Shown in pieces: positions 33,608 through 42,799 of a stretch of DNA of 64,000 bases (position 1 is its first letter; every line of letters begins with the position of its first letter). A program made the position numbers and the translations under genes. This DNA comes from Bacteroidetes bacterium UBA7662 (GTDB lineage Bacteria; Bacteroidota; Bacteroidia; UBA7662), in NCBI GenBank assembly GCA_002483345.1, contig DLHS01000016.1, forward strand, positions 466,700 to 530,699, in the 5' to 3' direction. Below the pieces are notes generated by a model, which was not told where the DNA came from, did no database searches, and was given only the letters and a program-made list of their open reading frames with translations.

Positions 33608-33961
33608 TCAGGCTGATTTACCCGAAACGTAAAAAGCAGCACCTGCCAGTGACAGGTCTTTTAAAACACTGCTCATAGCCATCTGATCACCACCCATAAC
33701 GGCAGGCAGGTGGATGGTCAATACGAAAATCAGCAGCAACAGACCGAGAAGCATGGAGGCCATTTTGGTCATTTTACCAATCAGTATGCTGATACAGGCT
33801 GCGAGTAAACAGAGGCCCGAAAGGTATATCCATAGTACACCACCGGGCAGGAAAGAAGGCACCATACCAGCCATCTGATCACCCATCATGAGGTGCATTA
33901 ATCCGAATACACCGAAGGGAAGCGCAAAGACGATTTTACCGATTTTGTCAAGGTTGTTCAT
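33608..33961 (-). CDS. DoxX-like small membrane protein
   Basis: A 117-residue protein with four hydrophobic segments and short loops. The start (KIGKIVFALPFGVFGLMHLMMG) and the following SFLPGGVLWIYLSGLCLLAA resemble the DoxX family of inner-membrane proteins. Some DoxX proteins are linked to thiosulfate or quinone redox, but a role cannot be given here. Single gene on the minus strand; the 3' side is the palindromic repeat. Confidence 0.65.
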   Translation of the reverse strand: MNNLDKIGKIVFALPFGVFGLMHLMMGDQMAGMVPSFLPGGVLWIYLSGLCLLAACISILIGKMTKMASMLLGLLLLIFVLTIHLPAVMGGDQMAMSSVLKDLSLAGAAFYVSGKSA

Positions 33962-34043
33962 GGTTTTGGGTTTAAGGTTGAAACAATATTTTGCTTAGGT
34001 ATTCTAAACTAGGCATTTACGTAAACCAAAAAAAAAATGTTTA

Positions 34044-34535
34044 TCAACCGAAGCGAAGCAAGGTCTGGCCCTTCTCTACTGCATTCCCGGCCGAGACCAG
34101 TACCTTATCCACAATACCGGCACCAGGTGATTTGATGACATTTTCCATTTTCATACTCTCAAGGACAAGCAAAGGGTCGCCTTTTTTGACTTCCTGACCT
34201 GGTCCGGCGATCAACCGCAGCACCAAACCGGGCATGGGGGCCTTCACCTCATTCACTTTGCTTTCCGCCAGCTGGTTGAGGCCGAGTTTTTCGAGCATCA
34301 GATCCAGTTCGTTGCGGAGCTGCAGTTCAAAACCCTGTCCATTCACCAGTACGCGGAGGTTTTTATCCTCTTTCGATAACAACTCTACCGTGTAGGAACG
34401 GTTATCCAGCAGCAGATGCAGGCGATGTTCGTCGATGCGGGCGAGGTCGAGCGACAAGGGCTGGTTGTTGAGATAAAGGCTGTTGGCTTCACGCCGCAGC
34501 TGATATGGCTTGCCGTTGACGGTGATCTCGTACAT
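34044..34535 (-). CDS. Stand-alone biotin carboxyl carrier protein
   Basis: A 163-residue protein whose last 70 residues form a biotinyl/lipoyl domain with the biotin site K129 in LVLESMKMENVI. The first 90 residues are a beta-rich domain of the type found in carrier subunits of acyl-CoA carboxylases such as propionyl-CoA carboxylase. No carboxylase or carboxyltransferase gene is adjacent, so its partners lie elsewhere. ATG 34535 (MYEITVNGKPYQ) is chosen; an in-frame ATG at 34568 adds a non-conserved 11 residues. Confidence 0.85.
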   Translation of the reverse strand: MYEITVNGKPYQLRREANSLYLNNQPLSLDLARIDEHRLHLLLDNRSYTVELLSKEDKNLRVLVNGQGFELQLRNELDLMLEKLGLNQLAESKVNEVKAPMPGLVLRLIAGPGQEVKKGDPLLVLESMKMENVIKSPGAGIVDKVLVSAGNAVEKGQTLLRFG

Positions 34536-34646
34536 GACGCAATAATTTTGGTTGCCAAAACTAAGCAAAATGACAAACTTTGAGTTTATCCTTGTTGAAT
34601 CGTCGCGCGTTACAGCGCGAAGTACTTTCTGCTATCCACCCAAAAA

Positions 34647-37100
34647 ATGCCCATGCATCGTTCTCTGATTGTCCTTTTCAGTGCATCTGCCCTCCTGCTG
34701 GCCTGTAACAGCAGCCGTTCCAACAAAAAACCGGCCGTTCCGGCTGCCGGTGCATCCAACGAACGCCGCTTTGACCCGGTGACCGACTACAGGGCTGCCG
34801 AGCCGCTGGATATGAAAATGGTTCATACCAAATTGTACCTCAAGCCTGATTTTGCCAAAGCCTGGATGTATGGAACAGCTTATCTTACCATACAACCCCA
34901 CTTTTATGCAAGCGACAGCCTCGTGCTCGATGCCAAAGGGTTTTCAATCAGCCGGCTTGAGTATGTGGGAGACGACTATTTCAAAAGCCTTCCCTATACC
35001 TACGACGGACAGCAACTCCGTATCCACCTGGGCTTCAGACACAGTCCGGGTAAAAACTTTAACATCCTGATAGAGTACATCGCGAAACCCAACGAACTGA
35101 CCAATGTAGGCGGCAGCACGGCCATTCAGGGCGCCAAAGGGCTTTACTTCATCAACGGCGATGGCAGCGATCCCCACAAGCCTACCCAGATGTGGACCCA
35201 GGGGGAGACCGAGTCCAACTCGTGCTGGTACCCGACCATCGACGCCCCCAACCAGAAGACGACCCAGGAAATTTATCTGACAGTAGATACGGCTTTTGTA
35301 AGCCTGTCGAACGGGGAGCTGGTTTACAGCACTGATAACGGCGATGGCACCCGCACCGATTACTGGAAACAGGATTTACCCCATGCCCCCTATCTCACCA
35401 TGCTGGCTGCAGGTAAGTTTCACATTGCCCGCGAAAGCTGGAATGGTAAGGAAGTCAGCTACTATGTTGAGCCGGAGTTTGAAGCCACGGCCCGTGCAAC
35501 CTATCCCAATACGGTGGAGATGCTGGAGTTTTATTCGAAGCAACTTGGTGTACCTTACCCCTGGCATAAGTATGCACAAATCAGTGTGCGGGATTATGTA
35601 AGTGGCGCCATGGAGAACACCACGGCCGTAATTTTCGGGGAATGGGCGCAACGCACAACCCGTGAGTTGATCGATGGCAGCAGCGAGAGTACAGTGGCGC
35701 ACGAAATGTACCACCATTGGTTTGGTGATCTGGTGACCTGTGAATCGTGGAGTAATATTTCTGTCAACGAATCTTTTGCCACCTATGGCAGCTATTTGTG
35801 GGAGGAACATAAATACGGGAAAATGGCCGCCGACCACGACTTGCATGGTAACCTGAACAGCTATCTGAACGAGTCGGGAAGGAAGCAGGTTGATCTGGTG
35901 CGGTTTTACTATGGCGATAAGGAGGAGGTTTTCGACAGCCACAGTTATGCCAAAGGAAGCCGTTTGCTGCATATGCTACGGTCGGAAGTGGGCGATCAGG
36001 CCTTTTTTGCGGCACTCAGGCTGTTCCTCACCCGCCATGCCTACCAGGCAGTAGAAATACACCAGTTACGCCTCGCTTTCGAGGAGGTGACCGGCCGGGA
36101 TATGAACTGGTTCTTCAACCAGTGGTTTTTTGCCAAAGGACACCCCATACTGAGTTTTAACTACAGTTACGATGAAGCAAGCCAGGAAGTAGTGCTCGCC
36201 ATCGAACAGCAGCAGGACCTGAAAACAACGCCCCAATACCGGCTGCCTATGCTGGTGGATGTGTATACGGCAGGGGCTAAAGAAACCCACCGCATTGTAC
36301 TCACCGGTGTGAAACAGACTTTCCGATTCAAAAGCAGCGAAAAACCGGTACTGGTCAATGCCGATGCCCAGAAAATGCTGTTGGCGGAAAAGAAAGAGAA
36401 CAAAACCACTGCTGAATACCTCGTGCAGTGGGAGCGCGCACCCCTGTATGTCGACAAGCTGGAAGCCTTGCAGCATCTCCGTCATGAAAAAAGCAATCCG
36501 GCGGCCCGGCAGGTTTTTGAAGCAGCCCTGGCACACCCCTACTGGCATTTGCGTTCTTATGCCATTGAACATTGGAATTTCGACAACTGGAAAACAGACA
36601 CGCAGTTTATGGAGCAGTTGCAAGCCAACGTGCCGGCAGACCCCGATACCCGGGTAAGAGCCAGATCGATTGAAAAGCTGGCCATAGCGGATCCTGTTAA
36701 GTACAAAAACCTGTTTCTTTCAGGCATTGCCAACGATAGTTCTTATCGTGTCATCAGCGCCGCCCTCGGGGCCTTTGCGCTTGCAGACAGTGCAGAAGCA
36801 CTTGTTTTAGCCGGGCCTTTTGAAACCGAACGCATGGTAAAGGGGACGGTTTTTGAGCTTTACGGCAAATATGGAGACCAAAGCAAGGCAGATTTTTTTG
36901 AAAAAGCATGGCCTGCTGCCGGTAACCAACGGATGCAATTGATAGCCAGTTATACCCGCCTGGCGCTGCGCAGCAACGACCGGGAGTTTACAGGACGTGC
37001 CATCAGCTTCCTGAGTGCAAAAGACAAAGAACTCAGCGGCTGGCAAAAAAATTACACCCTGCAGCAGCGACGCAAACTGGAGAGTAGTCTGCCCAAATAA
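34647..37100 (+). CDS. M1 family aminopeptidase (lipoprotein)
   Basis: An 817-residue zinc aminopeptidase anchored in the envelope. The signal sequence ends in the lipobox LLLAC. Zinc ligands are H352, H356 and E375 in HEMYHHWFGD and NESFATYGS, exact HExxH-18-E spacing; the exopeptidase motif GAMEN (SGAMENTTAVIF) lies about 45 residues before. A C-terminal HEAT-like helical region (about 600-800) is typical of M1 enzymes. The start may be ATG 34647 or ATG 34653. It is a single-gene unit ended by a strong hairpin terminator at 37112. Confidence 0.92.
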   Translation: MPMHRSLIVLFSASALLLACNSSRSNKKPAVPAAGASNERRFDPVTDYRAAEPLDMKMVHTKLYLKPDFAKAWMYGTAYLTIQPHFYASDSLVLDAKGFSISRLEYVGDDYFKSLPYTYDGQQLRIHLGFRHSPGKNFNILIEYIAKPNELTNVGGSTAIQGAKGLYFINGDGSDPHKPTQMWTQGETESNSCWYPTIDAPNQKTTQEIYLTVDTAFVSLSNGELVYSTDNGDGTRTDYWKQDLPHAPYLTMLAAGKFHIARESWNGKEVSYYVEPEFEATARATYPNTVEMLEFYSKQLGVPYPWHKYAQISVRDYVSGAMENTTAVIFGEWAQRTTRELIDGSSESTVAHEMYHHWFGDLVTCESWSNISVNESFATYGSYLWEEHKYGKMAADHDLHGNLNSYLNESGRKQVDLVRFYYGDKEEVFDSHSYAKGSRLLHMLRSEVGDQAFFAALRLFLTRHAYQAVEIHQLRLAFEEVTGRDMNWFFNQWFFAKGHPILSFNYSYDEASQEVVLAIEQQQDLKTTPQYRLPMLVDVYTAGAKETHRIVLTGVKQTFRFKSSEKPVLVNADAQKMLLAEKKENKTTAEYLVQWERAPLYVDKLEALQHLRHEKSNPAARQVFEAALAHPYWHLRSYAIEHWNFDNWKTDTQFMEQLQANVPADPDTRVRARSIEKLAIADPVKYKNLFLSGIANDSSYRVISAALGAFALADSAEALVLAGPFETERMVKGTVFELYGKYGDQSKADFFEKAWPAAGNQRMQLIASYTRLALRSNDREFTGRAISFLSAKDKELSGWQKNYTLQQRRKLESSLPK

Positions 37101-37111
37101 AAAATCGCCGG

Positions 37112-37148
37112 CTTATCCACGATGCCTGCGTGGATAAGTTGTTTTTTA
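37112..37148 (+). terminator. Rho-independent terminator after the M1 peptidase
   Basis: Ten-base perfect stem CTTATCCACG (37112-37121) and CGTGGATAAG (37129-37138), 7-base loop, then TTGTTTTTTATC. The arms also resemble DnaA boxes (TTATCCACG), which is probably coincidence. The T tract overlaps the -33 region of the rimP promoter. Confidence 0.8.
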
Positions 37149-37161
37149 TCTGATTTCATAT

Positions 37162-37169
37162 TACATTTG
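37162..37169 (+). promoter_or_regulatory. rimP-nusA-infB promoter -7 element TACATTTG
   Basis: TACATTTG fits TAnnTTTG, with TTG at 37139-37141 twenty bases upstream. The predicted start is near 37175, leaving a leader of about 45 bases that folds into the hairpin at 37183-37206. Confidence 0.6.
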
Positions 37170-37182
37170 CAGCGCAAAAGAG

Positions 37183-37209
37183 AGAGGGGACCCAGCAGTC
37201 CCCTCTTTT
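37183..37209 (+). promoter_or_regulatory. Leader hairpin of rimP-nusA-infB (possible attenuator)
   Basis: AGAGGGGAC (37183-37191) pairs perfectly with GTCCCCTCT (37198-37206) around a 6-base loop, followed by TTTTATTA. It has terminator form but lies between the promoter and the rimP start, so it could attenuate the operon, for example in response to NusA level. It could equally be a stabilising 5' hairpin. Confidence 0.55.
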
Positions 37210-37220
37210 ATTACGCTCCT

Positions 37221-37685
37221 ATGAATCCGTTACAAAATCGCATATTGCAGCATCTGGAGGCCATCTTAACCGATGACCATCACTTTCTCGTGGAACTCAG
37301 GCTGAGCCCGAATAATGGCCTGCTTACCGTTTTGCTGGATGGCGACGAGGGTGTGAGCATAGATTACTGTGCGCAGGTAAGCCGTTCGCTGGGTGAAAAG
37401 CTCGATGAAATGGAAGAACTGGGCAAGTATGTACTGGAAGTGTCGTCGCCTGGTGCCGACGCTCCTTTGCGGTTGTTGCGGCAGTATCCCAAACACATTG
37501 GCCGGAAGCTGAAGCTGAAGCTGAGCGATGAGACGGTTTTTGAAGGTACGCTCACGGCCGTTAAGGGCGACAAACTGTCGTTTTTGTACGCCTACAAGGA
37601 AAAAGGTAAAAAAGCTGAAACCCGTGAAAAGGGGATATCTTTTGCCGAAATCAAAGAAGCTAAAGTCATTATTTCTTTTAAATAA
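37221..37685 (+). CDS. rimP: Ribosome maturation factor RimP
   Basis: Needed for late assembly of the 30S subunit. 154 residues. The N-terminal alpha/beta domain carries VELRLSPNNGLLTVLLDGDEGVSIDYC, then SRSLGEKLDE; the EVSSPGADAPL motif marks the link to the C-terminal Sm-like domain. ATG 37221 was preferred over ATG 37122 because the latter starts within the preceding terminator hairpin, upstream of the promoter and leader. nusA follows after 9 bp, the common rimP-nusA-infB order. Confidence 0.93.
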   Translation: MNPLQNRILQHLEAILTDDHHFLVELRLSPNNGLLTVLLDGDEGVSIDYCAQVSRSLGEKLDEMEELGKYVLEVSSPGADAPLRLLRQYPKHIGRKLKLKLSDETVFEGTLTAVKGDKLSFLYAYKEKGKKAETREKGISFAEIKEAKVIISFK

Positions 37686-37694
37686 ACGCTTACC

Positions 37695-38933
37695 ATGAAC
37701 AGCAGCGAACTCATAGACTCCTTTGCCGAGTTCAAGGAATTAAAGAACATCGATCGTGCCACCATGATGCGCGTCCTGGAGGACGTATTCCGCAGCATGG
37801 TCCGCCGTAAATACGGCACCGACGAGAATTTCGACATCATCCTGAATACTGAAAAGGGTGACCTTGAGATATGGCGCAACCGCGAGATTGTTGAAAACGA
37901 CGCTGAAGATGCCGACCAGTTTGACAAGGTACGCCTCAGCGAAGCCCGCCTGATAGAGCCCGATTTTGAAGTGGGGGAAGAGGTATCGGAAGAGATTAAA
38001 CTTGAAGACTTCGGCCGCCGTGCCATCCTGGCTGCCCGCCAGACCCTGGTACAGCGTATTCTGGAGTTGGAGAAAGACAATATCTACAAGAAATACATCG
38101 ACCGGGTGGGTGAAATCATCACCGGAGAGGTATATCAGATCTGGAAGAAGGAAATCCTCGTCCTTGACGATGAAGGCAACGAGCTTATCCTGCCTAAAAC
38201 CGAACAGATACCGGCCGACTTTTTCAAAAAAGGCGATGCCATCCGGGCGGTTGTTCAGGGTGTGGAGATACAGGGCGCCAGCCCGCGCATCATCATCAGC
38301 CGTTGCGCGCCGGCTTTCCTGGCCCGTTTGATGGAGCTGGAAGTGCCGGAGATTTTCGATGGCCTGATTACCATTAAAAACATCGTGCGGGAGCCCGGAG
38401 AACGCGCCAAAGTAGCTGTAGAAAGCTACGACGACCGCATCGATCCGGTGGGTGCCTGCGTAGGGATGAAGGGTTCGCGTATCCACGGCATTGTCCGTGA
38501 ATTGCGCAACGAAAGCATCGACGTGATTAACTTCACCAACAACCTCCAGCTGTATATTCAGCGGGCACTCAGTCCGGCGAAAATCAGCAATATGGAGCTG
38601 GATGCGGAGAATAAAAAAGCACACGTATTCCTCAAACCCGACCAGGTTTCACTGGCTATCGGCAAGGGAGGACACAACATACGCCTCGCGGCGAAACTCA
38701 CCGGTTATGAAATCGATGTGTTCCGCGATGTGGAAGACAGCGATAGCGACATCGACCTTGATGAGTTTGCAGATGAGATTGATACCTGGATACTCGACGA
38801 GTTGAAAGGCATTGGCTGCGACACCGCCCGTTCCGTACTGGAACTGGGTAAGGAAGAGCTGGTTCGGAGGACCGAACTGGAGGAGGAGACAGTTCAGGAG
38901 ATACTGGACATCATCAAGGCCGAATTCGAATAA
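37695..38933 (+). CDS. nusA: Transcription termination/antitermination factor NusA
   Basis: Binds RNA polymerase and modulates pausing, termination and antitermination. 412 residues. The N-terminal domain is followed by an S1 domain (about 130-195, IITGEVYQIWK), then KH domains with RIDPVGACVGMKGSRI and VSLAIGKGGHNIRLAAKLTGY. A single short acidic C-terminal helical repeat follows. It sits between rimP and infB and in other bacteria regulates its own operon, consistent with a leader hairpin here. Confidence 0.95.
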   Translation: MNSSELIDSFAEFKELKNIDRATMMRVLEDVFRSMVRRKYGTDENFDIILNTEKGDLEIWRNREIVENDAEDADQFDKVRLSEARLIEPDFEVGEEVSEEIKLEDFGRRAILAARQTLVQRILELEKDNIYKKYIDRVGEIITGEVYQIWKKEILVLDDEGNELILPKTEQIPADFFKKGDAIRAVVQGVEIQGASPRIIISRCAPAFLARLMELEVPEIFDGLITIKNIVREPGERAKVAVESYDDRIDPVGACVGMKGSRIHGIVRELRNESIDVINFTNNLQLYIQRALSPAKISNMELDAENKKAHVFLKPDQVSLAIGKGGHNIRLAAKLTGYEIDVFRDVEDSDSDIDLDEFADEIDTWILDELKGIGCDTARSVLELGKEELVRRTELEEETVQEILDIIKAEFE

Positions 38934-38976
38934 TCGCGGGGAATAAGCGAAATTTGTCAATTAGTAATTAACAGGA

Positions 38977-41900
38977 ATGTCAGAAGGTAGTATCAGGATC
39001 AAAAAAGCGGCAACCGAGTTCAACATCAGTGTAGCGCATGTGGTGGAGCACCTGTCGAAGAAAGGCTTCGACGTGGACAACAACCCGAACGCTAAAATCA
39101 CCGATGAGGCGTACGCGGTATTGATGCGCGATTTCGGTCAGGACAAAAAGATCAAGGAGCAGGCGGCCCAGATCTCGATCGGACGCCAGACCAAAGCCGA
39201 TGTGGTCCTCGACAACAAAGACTTTGCTGCTGCTGCTCCCGTAGAAAAAGAGCAGGAGGAAGTCCTGATCAAAGGTTTAAACACCGCTGCCAAAGCTGCC
39301 GCCGCTGCTGAAGCTGCTCCTGTTGAAAAAACCGAAAAAGCGCCGGAAGCCGTTGCGCCTGCCCCTCCTGTGGCTGAGCCGGAAGTTGTAGCAGCCCCCA
39401 AGGCCGCCGAAGCCCCGGAAGAAGCCCCGAAAGCGGAGAAGCCCGTTGAAAAACCGGCCGAACCGGTAGCCCCGAAAGTCGCTCCTGAAACGCCGAAACC
39501 GGTTGCTGCAGAAGAAAAGCCGGCCAGTAAAGTGTTGCGCACCATTGATTTGGGTGCTATCGGCCAGTCCCGCCCTCAAAAGCCACAAATGCCGAAGGGA
39601 GATGCCAAAAAAGGCATGGTACCAACGGCCCCCAAAGCAGAAGAGCCTCAGGCGACCACGCCTCCGGCTACTGCAGCCCATAGCCCGGAGCCACCGGCGC
39701 CGGAAAATGCCCCTCAGGCAGATGGCCCGGAGGACGAATCAGTGGTACGCGCTACGGCCGATCGCCTCAAAGGCACCACGGTTTTAGGGAAGATAGATTT
39801 AACACAATTCGAAAAACGCAAACCGGTTGCCAGCTCCAGCGATGATGCCGTGAGTCGCCGCAAACGCAAGCGCAAAGACGGCACGGTTCCCGGCAGCCCC
39901 GCACCAGCGGCAGGCACCGGCAATGCCCCTTCCGGAAACACCGGTGGAGGCAACCGCGACAATAACCGTGGTCCGGGCGGACCCGGCGGCAACCGTGGTC
40001 CGGGTGGACCAGGGGGTAACCGCGGCCCGGGTGGACCCGGCGGCGGCAATCGCCGCAACGACCGTGGGCCGAATACCGGTCTGCCGGCAGTAAAAGCAGA
40101 GCCAACCGAAAAAGAAATCCAGGATCAGATCAAGGCTACCATGGCCCGTTTGCAAGGTGGTAACACCCGCGGACGGGGTAAATTCGCCAAAAAAGGCCGG
40201 AATGAACGCAATGCCGAAGGCGGTGCGGAAATGGCCGATGGAGAAAAAATTAAGCTGCAGGTCACAGAGTTCCTCACTACCGGCGAACTCGCCCAGCTGA
40301 TGGATGTGCCGGTTGGGGATGTTATCATGAATTGTTTCTCCCTGGGCCTGGTGGTTACTATCAACCAGCGCCTCGATGCCGAAACCATCACCCTGGTAGC
40401 CGATGAGTTTGGTTACGACATCAGCTTCATCTCCGCCGAAGAAAACGAACCACAGCTCGAAGAAGAGGAAGATCCGGATCAGATGGTACACCGGTCGCCG
40501 ATTGTGACCATCATGGGACACGTCGACCATGGTAAAACCTCTTTGCTCGACTTTATCCGTAACACCAATGTCATAGCCGGTGAGGCAGGGGGTATCACTC
40601 AGCACATAGGCGCCTATGAGGTACAACTCAAAGATGGCAAAAGCATCACTTTCCTCGATACACCGGGTCACGAGGCGTTTACCGCCATGCGGGCGCGGGG
40701 TGCCAAGGTAACCGATATTGTCGTCATCGTCATCGCAGCCGACGACAGTGTGATGCCACAAACCAAAGAAGCTATCAGCCACGCGCAGGCTGCCGGGGTA
40801 CCGATTGTATTTGCTTACAACAAAATCGACCGTCCGGAAGCCAATGCCGATAAAATCCGCGAACAACTCTCGATGATGAACATACTCGTAGAGAGCTGGG
40901 GGGGTAAATACCAGGAGCAGGAAATTTCAGCCAAAAAAGGACTGAACATCGATCTGCTGCTCGAGAAAGTATTGCTCGAAGCAGAGTTGCTCGAGCTCAA
41001 GGCCGACCCGACCAAACGGGCTACCGGAACCATCATCGAATCGTCGCTCGACAAAGGGCGGGGTGTGGTGGTAACCGTGCTCATCGAAAGCGGCACCATC
41101 CGCATGGGCGATCCGATACTGGCCGGCGCGCATTTTGGTAAGGTGAAAGCCCTCCAGAACGAGCGCGGTCAGAAAACCAGCAAGGCAGGCCCGTCACAGC
41201 CGGTTCAGATATTAGGTTTCAATACCTCACCTACCGCCGGTGATAAGTTCTATGTAACCGAAAACGATGCCATTGCGAAAGACATCGCCACCCGTCGCCA
41301 GCAGCTCATCCGCGAGCAGGGTATGCGTACCAAAAAACACATCACCCTCGACGAGATTGGTCGTCGTCTGGCGATTGGCAACTTCCGAGAACTCAACCTC
41401 ATCGTTAAAGGAGACGTGGATGGTTCGGTAGAAGCCCTGAGCGACTCGCTGATGAAGCTGTCGAAAGACCAGATTCAGGTGAATGTGATTCACAAAGGTG
41501 TAGGGCAGATTTCGGAAACCGACGTCATGCTCGCCTCTGCTTCGGATGCCATTATTATCGGCTTCCAGGTTCGTCCGCTGGCTTCGGTACGCCGCCTGGC
41601 CGAGCAGGAAGAAATCGACATACGCACCTACAGTATCATCTACGACGCCATCGAGGAGATTAAACTCGCCATGGAAGGCATGCTGGCACCAACTTTCGAA
41701 GAGAAGGTGGTCTGCAACGTAGAGATACGCGAAACCTTCAAGATCAGCAAAGTCGGCACCATTGCCGGTTGTATGGTCCTCGACGGCAAAATCAACCGCA
41801 ATACCAAAGTCCGCATACTCCGCGACGGCGTGGTCATCCACACCGGCGAGCTCGAGTCGCTGAAACGTTTCAAGGACGACGTAAAAGAAGTGCTGACCGG

Positions 41901-42000
41901 CTACGAATGTGGTCTGAACATTGCAGGCTTTAACGACATCCAGGTAGGCGACATCATCGAAGGTTACGAGCGCGTGGAGGTGAAGACGAAGCTGGTGTAA
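38977..42000 (+). CDS. infB: Translation initiation factor IF-2
   Basis: A GTPase that delivers initiator tRNA to the 30S subunit. 1007 residues. A short N-terminal IF2_N domain (1-50) is followed by a long Ala/Pro/Glu-rich linker (about 90-320). A Gly/Arg-rich segment with three NRGPGGPGG repeats comes next, then a second IF2_N-like stretch, the G domain with GHVDHGKT (514-521), DTPGHEAF and NKID, and the two beta-barrel domains. The length is at the long end for the family owing to the linker. A strong terminator at 42034 closes the rimP-nusA-infB operon. Confidence 0.96.
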   Translation: MSEGSIRIKKAATEFNISVAHVVEHLSKKGFDVDNNPNAKITDEAYAVLMRDFGQDKKIKEQAAQISIGRQTKADVVLDNKDFAAAAPVEKEQEEVLIKGLNTAAKAAAAAEAAPVEKTEKAPEAVAPAPPVAEPEVVAAPKAAEAPEEAPKAEKPVEKPAEPVAPKVAPETPKPVAAEEKPASKVLRTIDLGAIGQSRPQKPQMPKGDAKKGMVPTAPKAEEPQATTPPATAAHSPEPPAPENAPQADGPEDESVVRATADRLKGTTVLGKIDLTQFEKRKPVASSSDDAVSRRKRKRKDGTVPGSPAPAAGTGNAPSGNTGGGNRDNNRGPGGPGGNRGPGGPGGNRGPGGPGGGNRRNDRGPNTGLPAVKAEPTEKEIQDQIKATMARLQGGNTRGRGKFAKKGRNERNAEGGAEMADGEKIKLQVTEFLTTGELAQLMDVPVGDVIMNCFSLGLVVTINQRLDAETITLVADEFGYDISFISAEENEPQLEEEEDPDQMVHRSPIVTIMGHVDHGKTSLLDFIRNTNVIAGEAGGITQHIGAYEVQLKDGKSITFLDTPGHEAFTAMRARGAKVTDIVVIVIAADDSVMPQTKEAISHAQAAGVPIVFAYNKIDRPEANADKIREQLSMMNILVESWGGKYQEQEISAKKGLNIDLLLEKVLLEAELLELKADPTKRATGTIIESSLDKGRGVVVTVLIESGTIRMGDPILAGAHFGKVKALQNERGQKTSKAGPSQPVQILGFNTSPTAGDKFYVTENDAIAKDIATRRQQLIREQGMRTKKHITLDEIGRRLAIGNFRELNLIVKGDVDGSVEALSDSLMKLSKDQIQVNVIHKGVGQISETDVMLASASDAIIIGFQVRPLASVRRLAEQEEIDIRTYSIIYDAIEEIKLAMEGMLAPTFEEKVVCNVEIRETFKISKVGTIAGCMVLDGKINRNTKVRILRDGVVIHTGELESLKRFKDDVKEVLTGYECGLNIAGFNDIQVGDIIEGYERVEVKTKLV
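39964..40044 (+). repeat. Three 27-bp tandem repeats inside infB
   Basis: Three tandem 27-bp units (from 39964, 39991 and 40018) encode NRGPGGPGG each. They differ only at third codon positions, so the peptide repeat is kept while the DNA drifts. The segment is a disordered, basic, RNA-binding-type stretch in IF-2's linker. Confidence 0.75.
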
Positions 42001-42033
42001 CAGGGTCTCAAGATTAATCAATAATTTAATAGC

Positions 42034-42067
42034 AACCACCTCTGCATGCGTAGAGGTGGTTTTTTTA
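42034..42067 (+). terminator. Rho-independent terminator after infB
   Basis: AACCACCTCT (42034-42043) and AGAGGTGGTT (42052-42061) pair perfectly over 10 bp with an 8-base loop, followed by an unbroken T run. Confidence 0.9.
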
Positions 42068-42207
42068 TTTCGGGGCGATGTATGGTCTTTCCTGGAGGGG
42101 GTGTTCAAAAGTAAATACGTGTCCGGAACGACCATTTAATCAATCATAAAAATCTGCGTCGCATATCGCTGATTCAAAGGGTATGATTAGTTTGGCGGAA
42201 CAAACCC

Positions 42208-42738
42208 ATGTCGACCGATTTCCCCGCCATATTACTGCAAGCCGCCCGCAGGAAGGAGTTTCTGAAGGGAAAGGTGCTGGTGCATCCCGGCGAGGTGCAG
42301 CAGGAACTGTATGTGGTGGAGCGCGGGGTACAGATGTCGGTATATGAAGAACAGGGCCGGCCGGTGGTGCTGGCCTTTACCTATCCGCCGGGTTTTTGCG
42401 CATTGCCTGATTCCTTCAGTGTACAGCAGCCCGCCAGTCAGCGGCTGGAATGTGTGACCGACAGCGTGCTCCATGCCATTTCTTACGAACGTTTGCAGCA
42501 ACTGCTGGATGAGGTGCCCGGTCTGGAACGTTTTTTCCGCAAAGCCACTGAGCAGGTGCTGGCCGGCATGATACAGCGCCACATCGAATGGCAAACCCTT
42601 GGTATGGAGGCCCGGTACCTGCTGTTCTGCAGACGCAGCGGGCATTTGCTGCAAATGGTGCCGCATAAATACCTGGCGTCGTATCTGGGCATCGATCCCA
42701 CCAATTTCAGCAAACTGTACAACCGGGTGAAAATCTGA
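42208..42738 (+). CDS. Crp/Fnr family transcriptional regulator
   Basis: A 176-residue regulator. The N-terminal cyclic-nucleotide-binding-type beta barrel (about 10-110, with VLVHPGEVQQELYVVERGVQ) and C-helix are clear. The C-terminal helix-turn-helix (about 150-176, YLASYLGIDPTNFSKLYNRV) is shortened compared with Crp, as in many Bacteroidota members. The effector is unknown; the Arg of a true cAMP pocket is not evident. The hydrolase gene begins 61 bp downstream and may be its target. Confidence 0.85.
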   Translation: MSTDFPAILLQAARRKEFLKGKVLVHPGEVQQELYVVERGVQMSVYEEQGRPVVLAFTYPPGFCALPDSFSVQQPASQRLECVTDSVLHAISYERLQQLLDEVPGLERFFRKATEQVLAGMIQRHIEWQTLGMEARYLLFCRRSGHLLQMVPHKYLASYLGIDPTNFSKLYNRVKI

Positions 42739-42799
42739 ACTTGGTCTGCACCAACTGTCAGACAAAAGCAGCGGGCGAACTTTGAATAAATTTTTTGCC

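Noticed and set aside
37112..37138. Pair of inverted DnaA boxes as an origin
   Set aside because: They are the two arms of a terminator hairpin with a T tract after a gene; no further boxes nearby.
39714..40058. Pro-rich minus-strand frame in infB
   Set aside because: Complement of the Gly/Arg repeat in IF-2.
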